Assembly (NCBI GenBank): GCA_003820375.1
Contig: RPQH01000002.1
Coordinates: forward strand, 1 to 64,000
Direction of reading: 5' to 3'
DNA length: 64,000 nucleotides
DNA from: Ignavibacteriota bacterium
GTDB taxonomy: Bacteria > Bacteroidota > Ignavibacteria > Tepidaquicellales > OLB5
Shown: in pieces, positions 54,901-62,845 of the stretch
How the letters are laid out: each line of letters opens with the position of its first letter
How positions within the stretch are numbered: the stretch's first letter is position 1
Notes under the pieces: generated by a model
The model's input: the letters and a program-made list of their open reading frames with translations, nothing else
The model's database searches: none
Told to the model about the DNA's origin: nothing
Translations under genes and position numbers: made by a program

Positions 54901-56855
54901 CCCGGAACATCACTCCAGTCTAGTATCGGTGTTAATGATATACCTGTTGCATTATTTACAGGTGATATCAGAGCAGGTGCAAACGGTATTGCAGCACCAC
55001 CCATTATGTTTTTAAGAATTGTTCCATCTGCTCCAACCGTCCATCCATTTCGTTCCTTAAAAATTACTGAATTAAGAGAATTAGTTGTCTGACATGACTG
55101 GGGTATCCAATTAGTTCCGGAATTTGAAGTGTACAATATTAAGCCGCTATCACCAACTATACATCCTGTTGTCATATTACTAAAATACACGGATCTTAAT
55201 GTATTGTTAGTACCGGTTGATTGGGAGGACCAATTAGTTCCTCCATTATTAGTAAATATTATTGTGCCATTAGTTCCAACAGCCCATCCGGTAAAATCAT
55301 TAACAAAATAATTTCCATATAACCAGTTGTTACCCGTTCCGCTTAGTGTCACCCAATTTATACCGCTATTCGTTGTTTTTATTATAACCCCTGTACCGCT
55401 TGAACCACCGCTTGCATATCCTGTTGCAGATGAAGGAAAAAATACCCTGTTTAGCTCGGAAGTTACATTGCTGATCATTTGTACCCAATTGGTACCGCCA
55501 TCGGTAGTTTTATAAATAGTTGCTTGTTGGAAATCATGATATCCACCTGCAAAATAACCGGTTTCTGTATTAGTGAAAAATATTGACAGAATATAATAAC
55601 CATACGAACATGATTGACTCACCCATGATAAACCACCATCAGTTGTTTTTCGAATATATCCTGTACTCCCCATAACCCAGCCGGTATTTTGATCAGCAAA
55701 AAAAACATCATAAGCAGTTCCATTCCATCCCGGAAGCGTTTGTTGGTTCCAGTGATTGCCTCCATCACTTGTGTTTAGAAATACATATTGATATGGATCT
55801 CCACCAGCGATCCAGCCTTTTAAAGAATCAACGAAAAAGACATTATTAAGAACATAGTTTGTTCCACTGTTCTGGGTAAACCATGATGGGAGTATAATTG
55901 TGAAACTCCGTTCAGAAAAATAACCATTCCCATATGCATTATATGCACCAACTCTCCAAAAATAAGTTGAATCACCATTCAAAAAACCGAAAGGAACTGT
56001 AATATTTGTATTTATTATTCCAGTAGAATCAAATCTAATATCGACGAATTGTGCATCTTTAGCAATCTGAACACTGTAACCTGTAGCCGTAGTCAGGTAA
56101 CTCCATTCCAGTAATGGGGTTGTGTTTATGAGGACTGCACCGTCAATTGGTGAAACCAGGTTTGGAGCAGGTGGTGGTACAGGCGGATTTAATGTAGTGA
56201 AACTGAATACATCGGAAAACGGACCTTCACCACCGCTCTTATATGGTTTTACATGCCAAAGATAATATACATTAGGTAGCATGTTTACCAAAATACTATC
56301 CAATGCTGTAACTGTATCTATCTTGATTGAACCCAGCAAAACGTCATCAAAGATAAGTACACGATAGCTGGTTGCACTATCCAATTTGCTCCAGCGCAGC
56401 CATAGCATTGTATCAACCCCAATAGCTCCGTTTGGTGGTGACATTAATGACACAGGCGGAAGTGCTGCAGGTAACCTGACCAATTGTACACAAGGTACAC
56501 CTGCATAAAGGGGTGACCCTGGTCCGGTCCTTACAGCCCAATATATAGGTTCGTAAATTGGGAAAGTACTCCACGAGTTATTATCCATGCGAAAAATAGT
56601 ATCTTGACCGTTGACGGGTATGAAACCCCCAATAAAACATGTCGGGCCACCGCATTGGTTACATGAATAATATTGTATATTATAATAATTACACGATCCC
56701 CAAACAACCGAATGCCAGACAAGTGTAGGAGGGTCAATTGATGCATATGAGCTTAGTGGTGATATCGGATCTGGACATGGACAAAATGTCTGTGCTTCAA
56801 CATACTCATTTAATATTAGAACAAAAAATACAAGTAGTATTTTAATTGTTTTCAT
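48987..56855 (-). CDS. Giant T9SS surface protein (YCF48-like and FN3-like modules)
   Basis: 2622 residues. Signal peptide (MKTIKILLVFFVLILNEYVEAQ), an N-terminal Cys-rich and FN3-like part, then three blocks of YCF48/BNR-like beta-propeller repeats ('KTTNGGxNW...FVNxxTGW'). FN3-like modules alternate with them. Four of these (FTWYK/FKWYK ... YWFELVTDT...RDTTLSD...TYFWRVKAKNE.GWG.FS.WWKF) share strongly conserved flanks but carry an unrelated 30-45-residue hydrophilic insert. A late domain (WNLTSIPLQASLMGLRSLF) precedes the T9SS sorting domain (LSQNYPNPFNSQTIIKYAV ... ASGVYFYRMQAGSFSEVKKL). It is the first gene of the three-gene operon. Likely a long surface fibre or adhesin; function unknown. 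Confidence 0.85.
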   Translation of the reverse strand: MKTIKILLVFFVLILNEYVEAQTFCPCPDPISPLSSYASIDPPTLVWHSVVWGSCNYYNIQYYSCNQCGGPTCFIGGFIPVNGQDTIFRMDNNSWSTFPIYEPIYWAVRTGPGSPLYAGVPCVQLVRLPAALPPVSLMSPPNGAIGVDTMLWLRWSKLDSATSYRVLIFDDVLLGSIKIDTVTALDSILVNMLPNVYYLWHVKPYKSGGEGPFSDVFSFTTLNPPVPPPAPNLVSPIDGAVLINTTPLLEWSYLTTATGYSVQIAKDAQFVDIRFDSTGIINTNITVPFGFLNGDSTYFWRVGAYNAYGNGYFSERSFTIILPSWFTQNSGTNYVLNNVFFVDSLKGWIAGGDPYQYVFLNTSDGGNHWNQQTLPGWNGTAYDVFFADQNTGWVMGSTGYIRKTTDGGLSWVSQSCSYGYYILSIFFTNTETGYFAGGYHDFQQATIYKTTDGGTNWVQMISNVTSELNRVFFPSSATGYASGGSSGTGVIIKTTNSGINWVTLSGTGNNWLYGNYFVNDFTGWAVGTNGTIIFTNNGGTNWSSQSTGTNNTLRSVYFSNMTTGCIVGDSGLILYTSNSGTNWIPQSCQTTNSLNSVIFKERNGWTVGADGTILKNIMGGAAIPFAPALISPVNNATGISLTPILDWSDVPGVYKYRVQLSTVENFSSIIFDDSSSSLSQDTIPTGILSFYTNYYWRISGRNGTGWSLYSSTWNFRTFGLPLQVNLYNPANNSTEQPTNLTFTWYKALQTLMKFDKNDNQTDESSIISKVFKPKSDIDAISGYWFELVSDTVTMQNLVRDTTLSDSTKFLNGLNLGTTYFWRVKAWNEAGWGPFSLWWKFTTAFGPPQPAVLYSPPNNSILIPSNISFKWYKANEINLSKRSVQFDPTVHLLRENSINPQKYGADAITAYWFEIVTDTITLSGLIRDTTLSDTIKVISNLNLSAIYYWRVKAKNQSGWSSFSGWWKLITTPYWESGWVIQAQDDNYRSINFINSQTGWAAANSGNMKKTTNGGSNWFVVNSGLELPKSIWFNGNSGTLLRIYNSPPAEWMSWDGGYNWYIYMFLDLYISANFNSVTYSGGVPWICGLVQTFDPYQSMKSAILMGDGPIAQLVYQDNDAVQLNRIRFTNPEWGWCVGNSGRVIRYIRGSWTKFILSGNLYGVSFPDTATGYVAGEGVMYKTTNSGLNWTQLHPFNPDGNYSDVKFVNNNTGWVACDITPVSSGILGTTNGGLNWTIQWVGTSISPPYELYFADSTTGWAVIGANIIKTDAGGNPSQIGIPDLISPENGTTALPLIPILDWSDVYNATKYRVQLSNDSTFNTTLIDDSVYSASQFTIPSGILSNSTIYYWRVKAGNSTMWSAYCNPWHFRTFGVPNHVILNSPPNNSSGLPVNINFSWYGATPTLMPVEKSKINNELNPFKELKNNNLKYDKPDAISNYWFELVTDTITFSGLIRDSTLSDTTKLINGLNYSACYYWRVKAKNEVGWGQFSNWWKFSTVSNMIWNTQFSGITSNLRSIYFADANSGWICGDNGIILNTTNGGINWIQQNSGVGVQLYDINFANSSTGWTVGTSATILKTTNGGINWFSMSPPPGVTWFNSVFFTDTLTGFITGVYAQYMYILRTSNGGLNWTQVYNLTNTLEKICFPNNHSSLFGYICGSFYDGTSHGALTKTTNGGLNWNTIINGTGSSYLYGTNFIDSLTGWIVGNSGIILFTSNGGNSFITQNSTTGAGLKSTYFLNANSGWAVGLSGSIVSTTNGGTNWFINSSGTTAGLRAAFAVSPNICWAVGDGGVILKTGTSISPPVLIYPLNGANGISVTPTFDWGDIESAAKYRIQISADPHFNSILIDDSSSTISQYTVQSGILNNNSTYYWRASAKTTEWGPFSSIWYFKTGSNPLQVMLFEPQNNSVNQPVNLLFSWYKAGEILQSNYKAYKKDKFPANDIITNKKDMPARNMGNIKAISNYWFELVTDTNSFSNLIRDTSLTDTVKSLSGLNTVTTYYWRVKAKNESGWGQFSNWWKFTTTLAAPSLISPADNSVNVPLTPLLDWNDVTGANSYRVMIAGDSNFTNIFFDTSIAALSQVTVPSGKLNSLTLYYWRVNGTNTNGTGPWSAIWDFTTLNAISAPELISPLNYSIVQTLTPLLDWSDVTISLPDKSKIHDKSAVLESGIKVKTGIDLFNINSNTYHVQIDTDSVFTNPLILDTSGIGISQLTVPAGKLNYAITYYWKVRTSDGINNSPWSVVWNFSTPVIYNENIPFMSGWNLTSIPLQASLMGLRSLFPACNPPAYWFNNGYIPDTNLINGRGYWIEFINSGSSTISGTPVTTNLIPVLQGWNLISAYHNAVSVSSITSNPPGIINSNFFWFNGNQYVISDSLKPGRSYWINVTQTGSLVLPVTADKFIISDKKTNKAKNTDDKSKWITINITDKNGKTLNVYLSKQEFAKDNYILPPNPPEAIPDLRFNSDTYVELLGKSKSHELVMQSLQFPVKLKVNNMNDISMKVKDNVTGNILNIVLIDNKEVYIEDPLTGFSIIEIEIPKVFSLSQNYPNPFNSQTIIKYAVPVKSNVKIVLYNVLGQEVKVLVDETKDAGFYDFRLDAVDFASGVYFYRMQAGSFSEVKKLLLIK

Positions 56856-57550
56856 TATAGTAAACTTTTTTGGTTAAGAATGATGTAATGAAACAGCCTA
56901 ATCCTGAAGATTTAATTATGTATTCTATAAAATAGATTATAGTAAGCCGGGAAGAGATTCTTTTTGGTGGAAAGTCAGAATATTGGAAATCTCTCTTAAA
57001 AAAATTTGTATTTTCTGAGACTACTTCCATTTAAGTCACAGACAATTTTAAGAGTGATTTAAAAATTATGTATTTAGATTAAACTAAGTAAGCCTATGAT
57101 TCTTTATACGTAATCCAATTTTTTAAATCTATAAAATATAATAATTTATTTTTTAATTACAAGCAACACTAATGCGCTAACGATTATAGCTAAATAAGTT
57201 CACGGTAAAAATTTATTAACTTAAATAAATTCAAGATTATTATAGATACTAGCTTACAGCAGCAATTAATTAAGGACACTATTGCACTTAAACGCACATG
57301 TTTTATATGCTATAAGCATATTTTCCTATCCTTATCCGGGAAATAAATTTTTTCAATTGATTTATAATTACCCTAACTCCATAATATTATCAATAATCAT
57401 TTAAATTTATATATCTGGTATATAGAAACCATATCCCATATCTTTACAATACTTAATTTATCTATGATGGCTTAAACTGTCAGCGATTTTGTCAGCGATG
57501 GCGTTAAAAACAGGCTAAAAATGGGATATTTGGAAAACAATTTTTATTAA
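56856..57550. other. Gene-free stretch upstream of T9SS operon
   Basis: About 700 nt, AT-rich. A short frame (57030-56842, minus) overlaps the T9SS start and is not supported. The word TGTCAGCGAT is repeated at 57478-57500. The stretch ends in the hairpin at 57551 and the tRNA-like segment at 57590. Confidence 0.5.
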
Positions 57551-57582
57551 AAATGGCGAAAAGAACATTATTTTCGCCATTT
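57551..57582. repeat. 12-bp perfect hairpin
   Basis: AAATGGCGAAAA (57551-57562) pairs perfectly with TTTTCGCCATTT (57571-57582) around an 8-nt loop. It ends seven bases before the tRNA-like segment. Terminator-like in shape, but no gene leads into it. Confidence 0.7.
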
Positions 57583-57589
57583 CATATCA

Positions 57590-57632
57590 TTCGGGACACA
57601 TGAGGTCGTCCCGCCAAGCGGGATCACTCCGA
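57590..57632 (+). other. Degenerate tRNA-Pro 3'-half-like segment
   Basis: Begins with a Pro(CGG)-type anticodon loop TTCGGGA, then CACATG in place of the 3' anticodon stem, AGGTC (variable loop of tRNA-Pro), a GTCCC/GGGAT stem and the end CACTCCGA. The end can pair with the acceptor of the 5' half at 45875 at six of seven positions, with A as discriminator. The T loop (GCCAAGC) lacks TTCRA, so it cannot be a working tRNA. It could instead be a dispersed repeat of other origin. Confidence 0.35.
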
Positions 57633-57907
57633 GGAAAACCTGATTTATTCAGTTTTTTCTGTTTTATAATCTACACTTGAAGTCGTAAAAAGACTTAACA
57701 GAATTTCCCGGCTGCTTTAAATAATTTATATACTTCTCTAAAATTTTTTACTTTTATTACTGGATTTCCTTACATCATTTAACTTACATTAGAAAATTTT
57801 CCAAACCCCGGCACTAAAGTTATGCAAATTTGATTCTTATAAATATTAAGGATTTTAAAAATACCGGACTTAAATATACCACTTTATAACAAAAACGGAG
57901 AAATTTT

Positions 57908-58873
57908 ATGAAAAGAAGGGACGCTATAAAAGGATTGGGGGCTATTGGAATCGGTGCCATGCTTCCTCCCTTAAAGACAATAGAAAAAGTCAGCAGAAAA
58001 TCTTTGCCTTCAAAATTAAACAATGTTCCTATTTGCTGGCTTACACCTGAAAAAGACCAGGGTCCCTTTTATTTAAATGCAGACCTGGTAAGACGGGACA
58101 TAACCGAAGGGCAGCGCGGTGTAGAGCTTCATTTGGTTGTTACAGTTGTACAGGAAGATTGCACTCCAATACCCGGTGTATTGGTAGATGTCTGGCATGC
58201 AAGCTGTAACGGTAATTATTCTGCTTACGGTGCATTTGTTGGAGAAACATTCTTACGCGGCACCCAGCCAACTGATAACAATGGTGTTGCAGAGTTTGAT
58301 ACAGTGTATCCCGGCTGGTATCCCGGCAGAGCAACACATATCCATTTTAAAGTACGCTTGAATTCTACAACATATGTTACATCTCAGTTTGCGTTTCCCG
58401 ATAGCACTAATAATACAATTTATCAAACACCTTATTATGTAGGCCGCGGGCCAAGTCCTACAACAAATAAGATGGATTTAATATTTGGTGCTGCCGAGCC
58501 GCAGTATTTAACATGTTATGCAGTGCCGAATTCAACCGGCGGGTATGATGGCCCTTTCACCATTGGTATCAACGGACCTATTGGCATCAATTTCCGGAAT
58601 ATGGAAATTAAAGGATATGCATTGAATCAGAATTATCCGAATCCGTTTAATCCCGGGACATTGATAAGTTATTCAATACCGGAAACAAAAAAAGTAATGC
58701 TTGAGGTATATGATGTGCTTGGAAATAAAATAACTACTTTGGTTGATGCTGTACAGCGGGCAGGAAATTATGAAGTGCAGTTCGATGCTCAAAATATTTC
58801 CAGCGGATTTTATTTCTACAAATTAACTGCCGGTGATTTTGTGCAGGCAAAAGAGATGCTGTTGATAAAATAA
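57908..58873 (+). CDS. Exported intradiol ring-cleavage dioxygenase with T9SS sorting domain
   Basis: 321 residues. Twin-arginine-type leader (MKRRDAIKGLGAIGIGAMLPP), then an intradiol dioxygenase domain: TPEKDQGPFYL, GVLVDVWHASCNGNYSAYG, FLRGTQPTDNNGVAEFDTVY, and PGWYPGRATHIHFKVR. The last two stretches give two Tyr and two His that bind Fe(III) in protocatechuate 3,4-dioxygenase-type enzymes. About residue 235 on is a full T9SS sorting domain (LNQNYPNPFNPGTLISYSI ... SSGFYFYKLTAGDFVQAKEM). So a cofactor enzyme folded in the cytoplasm may pass by Tat to the periplasm and then by T9SS to the surface. Substrate unknown. Followed by the fatty-acid hydroxylase gene after 164 nt. Confidence 0.88.
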   Translation: MKRRDAIKGLGAIGIGAMLPPLKTIEKVSRKSLPSKLNNVPICWLTPEKDQGPFYLNADLVRRDITEGQRGVELHLVVTVVQEDCTPIPGVLVDVWHASCNGNYSAYGAFVGETFLRGTQPTDNNGVAEFDTVYPGWYPGRATHIHFKVRLNSTTYVTSQFAFPDSTNNTIYQTPYYVGRGPSPTTNKMDLIFGAAEPQYLTCYAVPNSTGGYDGPFTIGINGPIGINFRNMEIKGYALNQNYPNPFNPGTLISYSIPETKKVMLEVYDVLGNKITTLVDAVQRAGNYEVQFDAQNISSGFYFYKLTAGDFVQAKEMLLIK

Positions 58874-59037
58874 GCCAGGTTAATATTGAGAAATATCATG
58901 GTATTATTATAAAAACATTTGATAAAGATTTAAATAATGGAATTATTTTGTATTAATTGCGGTATTATTTATTGATGAAGGTTTATAACTAACTGATTTT
59001 TTATAATATTACTTAATTTTATTCTATATATTATATT

Positions 59038-59700
59038 ATGTCCAAAGCAAAATATGTTTCCAATAAGAACGAAACTATTCCTTTGTTCAAAAATTCCTTT
59101 CTGGAATATTTCTCGCATATACATCCTGTAACACCGGTAATAGTTTTTGTTCCTATTATTATGGTTACTGCTTATTACGGCTTTTTAGAAGCCGGCTTAA
59201 CTTACGGGATATTAACATACCTGTTTGGCATTCTTCTGTGGACAATAACGGAGTATTCGATACACCGCTGGGCATTTCATTATGAGCCAAAGACAGATAC
59301 GGGGAAAAAAGTGCATTTTCTTGTTCACGGAATTCATCACGATTACCCGCGTGATGCAACACGTCTTGTGATGCCGCTGCTTGTCAGTGTGCCGCTTGCT
59401 TCAATGTTCTATTTTGCATTTTATAATTTATTTGGAATGTACAATTTAACTGTTTTCTCTGGCTTTTTGCTTGGTTATGTTTCATATGATTCAATTCATT
59501 ATGCAACCCACCACTTGCCGATGAAAAGCAGGATAGGTAATTTTCTGCGTGTGTATCACTTGCGTCACCATTACGAAGATGAGCAGACTGGATATGGTGT
59601 GAGCAATCCATTATGGGATTATTTTTTCCGCACAGTACCAAAGTACCTGCTTGACGATAAGAAGATAGATAAGATAGAGGGTAAGGAAATAGTAAATTAA
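59038..59700 (+). CDS. Fatty acid hydroxylase (sterol desaturase superfamily)
   Basis: 220 residues with about four membrane helices and the superfamily's His clusters that bind two irons: HRWAFHYEP, HFLVHGIHHDYPRD, HYATHH, and HLRHHYEDEQTGYGVSNPLWDYFF. The last pattern resembles Scs7-type fatty acid 2-hydroxylases, which add OH to lipid acyl chains; such lipids are common in Bacteroidetes-type bacteria. Convergent with the VOC gene, sharing a terminator at 59703. Exact substrate cannot be read from sequence. Confidence 0.85.
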   Translation: MSKAKYVSNKNETIPLFKNSFLEYFSHIHPVTPVIVFVPIIMVTAYYGFLEAGLTYGILTYLFGILLWTITEYSIHRWAFHYEPKTDTGKKVHFLVHGIHHDYPRDATRLVMPLLVSVPLASMFYFAFYNLFGMYNLTVFSGFLLGYVSYDSIHYATHHLPMKSRIGNFLRVYHLRHHYEDEQTGYGVSNPLWDYFFRTVPKYLLDDKKIDKIEGKEIVN

Positions 59701-59702
59701 AA

Positions 59703-59734
59703 AAGCAGCACAGGTAGGAATGTCTGTGCTGCTT
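59703..59734. terminator. Bidirectional terminator between convergent genes
   Basis: AAGCAGCACAG (59703-59713) pairs perfectly with CTGTGCTGCTT (59724-59734), 10-nt loop. It lies between the hydroxylase stop (59700) and the VOC stop (59743). Confidence 0.85.
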
Positions 59735-59742
59735 ATTTAAAA

Positions 59743-60114
59743 TTAATTCTTTGGTGAGTGTAATGCTACTTTATTTCCTTCAGTATCAATAAATGTAGCA
59801 ATGTAACCAATCTCTTCAGTAACTAAGCTTTTAGGCATAACAACTTTACCGCCGTTTGTTTCAATTCTGCCAATAACATCATCAAGCTTTCCATCAGCAT
59901 TAAGATAAACAAGAGTACCCTGCTCTGATGGTTTGTAGCCTTCACCGTGGCATATAGCACCGCTTACACCGCTCTGGTCGCCCGGGAAAAATCCCATAAC
60001 ATAATCACCCATCTGCTGTTCAAACAATTCAAATTCGAAAATAGAGTTATAAAATTTTTGTGCTCTTTTAAAATCCAGCACCGGGATTTCGAACCAATTT
60101 ATTGCATTTGCCAT
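59743..60114 (-). CDS. VOC (glyoxalase/bleomycin-resistance fold) family protein
   Basis: 123 residues from the ATG at 60114, with AAGGAG eight bases upstream; a longer frame to 60195 reads through low-complexity DNA and is rejected. VOC features: WFEIPVLDFKRAQKFYNSIFEFE at the N-terminus and IGYIATFIDTEGNKVALHSP at the end. The internal 'G.V.....G.....G...YLNADGKLDDVI..I...GGKV' layout is that of YyaH/27-kDa-antigen-like VOC proteins. Metal ligands are not obvious, so the enzymatic role is open. Adjacent to an AraC regulator on the same strand. Confidence 0.85.
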   Translation of the reverse strand: MANAINWFEIPVLDFKRAQKFYNSIFEFELFEQQMGDYVMGFFPGDQSGVSGAICHGEGYKPSEQGTLVYLNADGKLDDVIGRIETNGGKVVMPKSLVTEEIGYIATFIDTEGNKVALHSPKN

Positions 60115-60164
60115 GAATTTTACTCCTTTATTTATATTAAGTTTATTGAAAAATTTTAAAAGAT

Positions 60165-60292
60165 TAATCAGATTAGTCAGATTCATCAGATTCATCAGAT
60201 TAAGAAGTTAGAAGTTAGAAGCTAGATTTTCTACCCTCCAACCTCTAACTTCTACCCTCTACCCTCTCAACACGGTAAATCTAACGAATCTG
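60165..60292. repeat. Low-complexity direct repeats
   Basis: Tandem-like 'CAGATTCAT' words (60165-60200), then 'AGTTAGAAG' copies, then pyrimidine-rich 'TCTACCCTC' copies. Non-coding; the same style of AT-rich microsatellite-like filler appears at 41034-41080. Confidence 0.7.
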
Positions 60293-60338
60293 AGCAATCC
60301 CTTCACAATTATACAAATCTACAACATCAAATTGAACT

Positions 60339-61247
60339 TTACTTCTTTGATATTGCTAATTTTGTTGTATGCTTCCTGAACATTGTGCGGAATGTCTCGG
60401 GTGAGAAGCCCATCTTTTGTTTGTACAGCCAGCTAAAGGAGCTTAAGCTGTCAAACCCTACTTCATTGCAGATTTGTGTAACAGGCATGTTGGTATTGGA
60501 AAGCAGGTTCATTGCATATTCAATTCTCTTTCTGCTTATGTATTGATACGGAGTTTCACTGAACACTTCTTTAAACAGCCTGAGAAAATGATAGCGTGAT
60601 ATACATGCGGCTTCGGCAATCTTTTCCAGTGTTATTGTTTCCTTAAATGAACTGTCGATAAACTCTTTTGCTTTCCAAATCTTTTTATACAATTCTGTTT
60701 TTGTAGAAAGCTTTACAGGAGGAAGCTTTTCAACTTCTTTATAAATATTTCTGTGAACCAAAAGCATCTTTGTCAGCAATTCATAATATTGTTCTTCCCA
60801 CCAACAGGGGTCTTCGTATGATACATTTGATGCAATCCTCATTTTCATTACAACAGGCATTACAAAATTATCGATGGAATACAGTCTTTCAAAGAAGTGA
60901 ATGGGCTGATGATTTTTTGTAATGAACGGGTGGAATATTTTATCTTCAGGAGTTATTAAATTTCCAAGTACTTCATTTACAAAATCACTATTAAAATAAA
61001 CCGAAATAGATTCTACTTTTTGTGATGAATCAATTTGATATGAACAGGTTTGTCCCGCATTAATTATAAGGTAATTGTTATTAAGAATATAATCACCGCT
61101 TGGAGTTTTATAATGTGCAGAGCCGTTTAACGCAAACTTAACGGTTAAGGTTGTAATATGCTCAGGACAATTATATTTACTTGTCTTAAAATGAACAAAG
61201 CAATTTTGTTCGGGGCTTATTTTATCAGGCGGTTGTTTTAATAACAT
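60339..61247 (-). CDS. AraC-family transcriptional regulator
   Basis: 302 residues. The N-terminal half is a cupin-like sensing domain (about 15-160, KTPSGDYILNNNYLIINAGQTCSY). The C-terminal about 100 residues are the double helix-turn-helix of AraC/XylS proteins: ITLEKIAEAACISRYHFLRLFKE and PVTQICNEVGFDSLSSFSWLYKQ, then GFSPETFR. It may regulate the VOC gene downstream or the region's metabolic genes; the signal is unknown. The start at 61247 is the only good ATG. The family call is firm. Confidence 0.92.
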   Translation of the reverse strand: MLLKQPPDKISPEQNCFVHFKTSKYNCPEHITTLTVKFALNGSAHYKTPSGDYILNNNYLIINAGQTCSYQIDSSQKVESISVYFNSDFVNEVLGNLITPEDKIFHPFITKNHQPIHFFERLYSIDNFVMPVVMKMRIASNVSYEDPCWWEEQYYELLTKMLLVHRNIYKEVEKLPPVKLSTKTELYKKIWKAKEFIDSSFKETITLEKIAEAACISRYHFLRLFKEVFSETPYQYISRKRIEYAMNLLSNTNMPVTQICNEVGFDSLSSFSWLYKQKMGFSPETFRTMFRKHTTKLAISKK

Positions 61248-61320
61248 CTCAAATTATTTAGTCTCTAAGCTAAAATATTTTATCATAAAAAACACCATAA
61301 AAATTTCGGATTTCGGATTG

Positions 61321-61644
61321 AAAAAGCTTGAACCACAGATTAACCCAGATTAATATGATTAGAATGATTAGACCTCCATAATTGCATAAATTTCCTTTAT
61401 TCCAGGCAATATTTTACAAAAAGCGAACATATATTGCAAAGTTATTATTAAATAAACAAATCTTTAGAAAAAATTTCTTTGTGAACTATATATTCTAATT
61501 TGTATTCTACAAAGTTTGAATATTTGTAATCAAAAAAAGAAGATATAATCATTCTAATCATATTAATCTGGGTTAATCTGCGGTTCAAGCTTTTCTAATC
61601 ATTCAAATCATATTAATCAAGGTTAATCTGGGGTTCAAGCTTTT
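61321..61644. repeat. Inverted and direct repeat set around a 175-bp core
   Basis: The left arm at 61321-61370 is matched, inverted, by 61547-61596 with few mismatches. A second, more diverged direct copy of the right arm follows at 61594-61644. The arms contain 'AGATTAACCCAGATTAATAT'-type words. The region holds no gene and separates the AraC regulator from the exonuclease gene. It may be a small non-autonomous element or an old repeat. Confidence 0.7.
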
Positions 61645-61735
61645 TAATCTTATTAATCAACTATGAATTTTATATCTCCTATTTCCATTTCTTTAATAAA
61701 CATTAATAATTAAAATATTTTAAAAATATAGGATT

Positions 61736-62758
61736 TTGGATAAAATATTAAAATTTACCGGTAAAGGAATCTACTGTCCGCAGGCGGATATTTATATTGA
61801 CCCCTGGAAGGCAGTTGATAAGGCGGTAATTACTCACGGTCATTCCGACCATGCACACTATGGAAGCAAATATTATCTTGCACAAATGCTAACAGTCCCG
61901 ATACTAAAGCACCGCTTAGGCAGTAAGATAAATGTTAAAGGGATTGAATATAATGAGCCGCTGGATATTAACGGTGTAAAAATATCGCTTCATCCTGCCG
62001 GTCATATAATCGGCTCTGCACAAATTAGAGTTGAATACAAAGGTGAAGTTGCAGTTGTATCAGGTGATTACAAGCTTGAAGATGATGGCATCAGTACTCC
62101 ATTTGAACCTGTTAAGTGCAATATATTTGTATCCGAATCAACATTTGGATTGCCAATTTATAAATGGAAAACTCAGAAGGAAATCAGTGATGAAATAAAC
62201 AGCTGGTGGCGTGGTAATGAAAAGAACGGCAAAGCAAGTGTGCTCATGGGTTATGTTCTCGGGAAATCACAACGATTATTATTTAATCTTGATGCATCTA
62301 TCGGGAAAATTTTTGTCCATGGAGCAGTGCAGAATATAAATGAAATATTTATCAAAGCAGGAGTGAAGCTTCCTGATGCTGAAAAGGTAACTTCATCAAA
62401 CAGGAATGATTACCACGGTTCAATGATTCTAACTCCTTCATTTGTTTTGGGTTCACCCTGGCTGAAAAGATTTGAGCCATACTCAATTGCAAATGCATCG
62501 GGATGGATGGCGGTGAGAGGTGTAAAAAGAAGAATGGCTATTGACAGGGGATTTGTAGTTTCGGACCACGCTGACTGGAACGGGTTGAACACTGCTATAA
62601 AGGAAACAGGTGCTGAAAAAATTTATATCACTCATGGCTTTACGGATGTGTTTGTAAAATGGCTGAGAGAGCAGGGATATGACGCCCATATTCTGAAGAC
62701 AGAATTTGAAGGCGAGATTGAAGAGCCGCCTAAAAATGACTTGATAAATGAAAGCTGA
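61736..62758 (+). CDS. Ligase-associated MBL-fold DNA exonuclease
   Basis: 340 residues from a TTG at 61736. Metallo-beta-lactamase fold with the metal motif THGHSDHAHYG (H34-x-H36-x-D38-H39), HPAGHIIGSAQIRVEY, VVSGDYKLED, VSDHADW and YITHGFTDVF near the end. This is the layout of beta-CASP-like 'ligase-associated DNA exonuclease' proteins, which are usually encoded next to an ATP-dependent DNA ligase and a DEXH helicase and act in DNA end repair. Those partners are not in the window; the next gene is an unrelated exported protein. No ribosome binding site is clear before the TTG. Confidence 0.85.
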   Translation: MDKILKFTGKGIYCPQADIYIDPWKAVDKAVITHGHSDHAHYGSKYYLAQMLTVPILKHRLGSKINVKGIEYNEPLDINGVKISLHPAGHIIGSAQIRVEYKGEVAVVSGDYKLEDDGISTPFEPVKCNIFVSESTFGLPIYKWKTQKEISDEINSWWRGNEKNGKASVLMGYVLGKSQRLLFNLDASIGKIFVHGAVQNINEIFIKAGVKLPDAEKVTSSNRNDYHGSMILTPSFVLGSPWLKRFEPYSIANASGWMAVRGVKRRMAIDRGFVVSDHADWNGLNTAIKETGAEKIYITHGFTDVFVKWLREQGYDAHILKTEFEGEIEEPPKNDLINES

Positions 62759-62845
62759 ATTTTGATTTTACAGAAGTTTCAATTTAAATTAAATTTATAC
62801 ACGTTCTTTTTTAATCTATACTATTCAATATGAGCATATGACATT

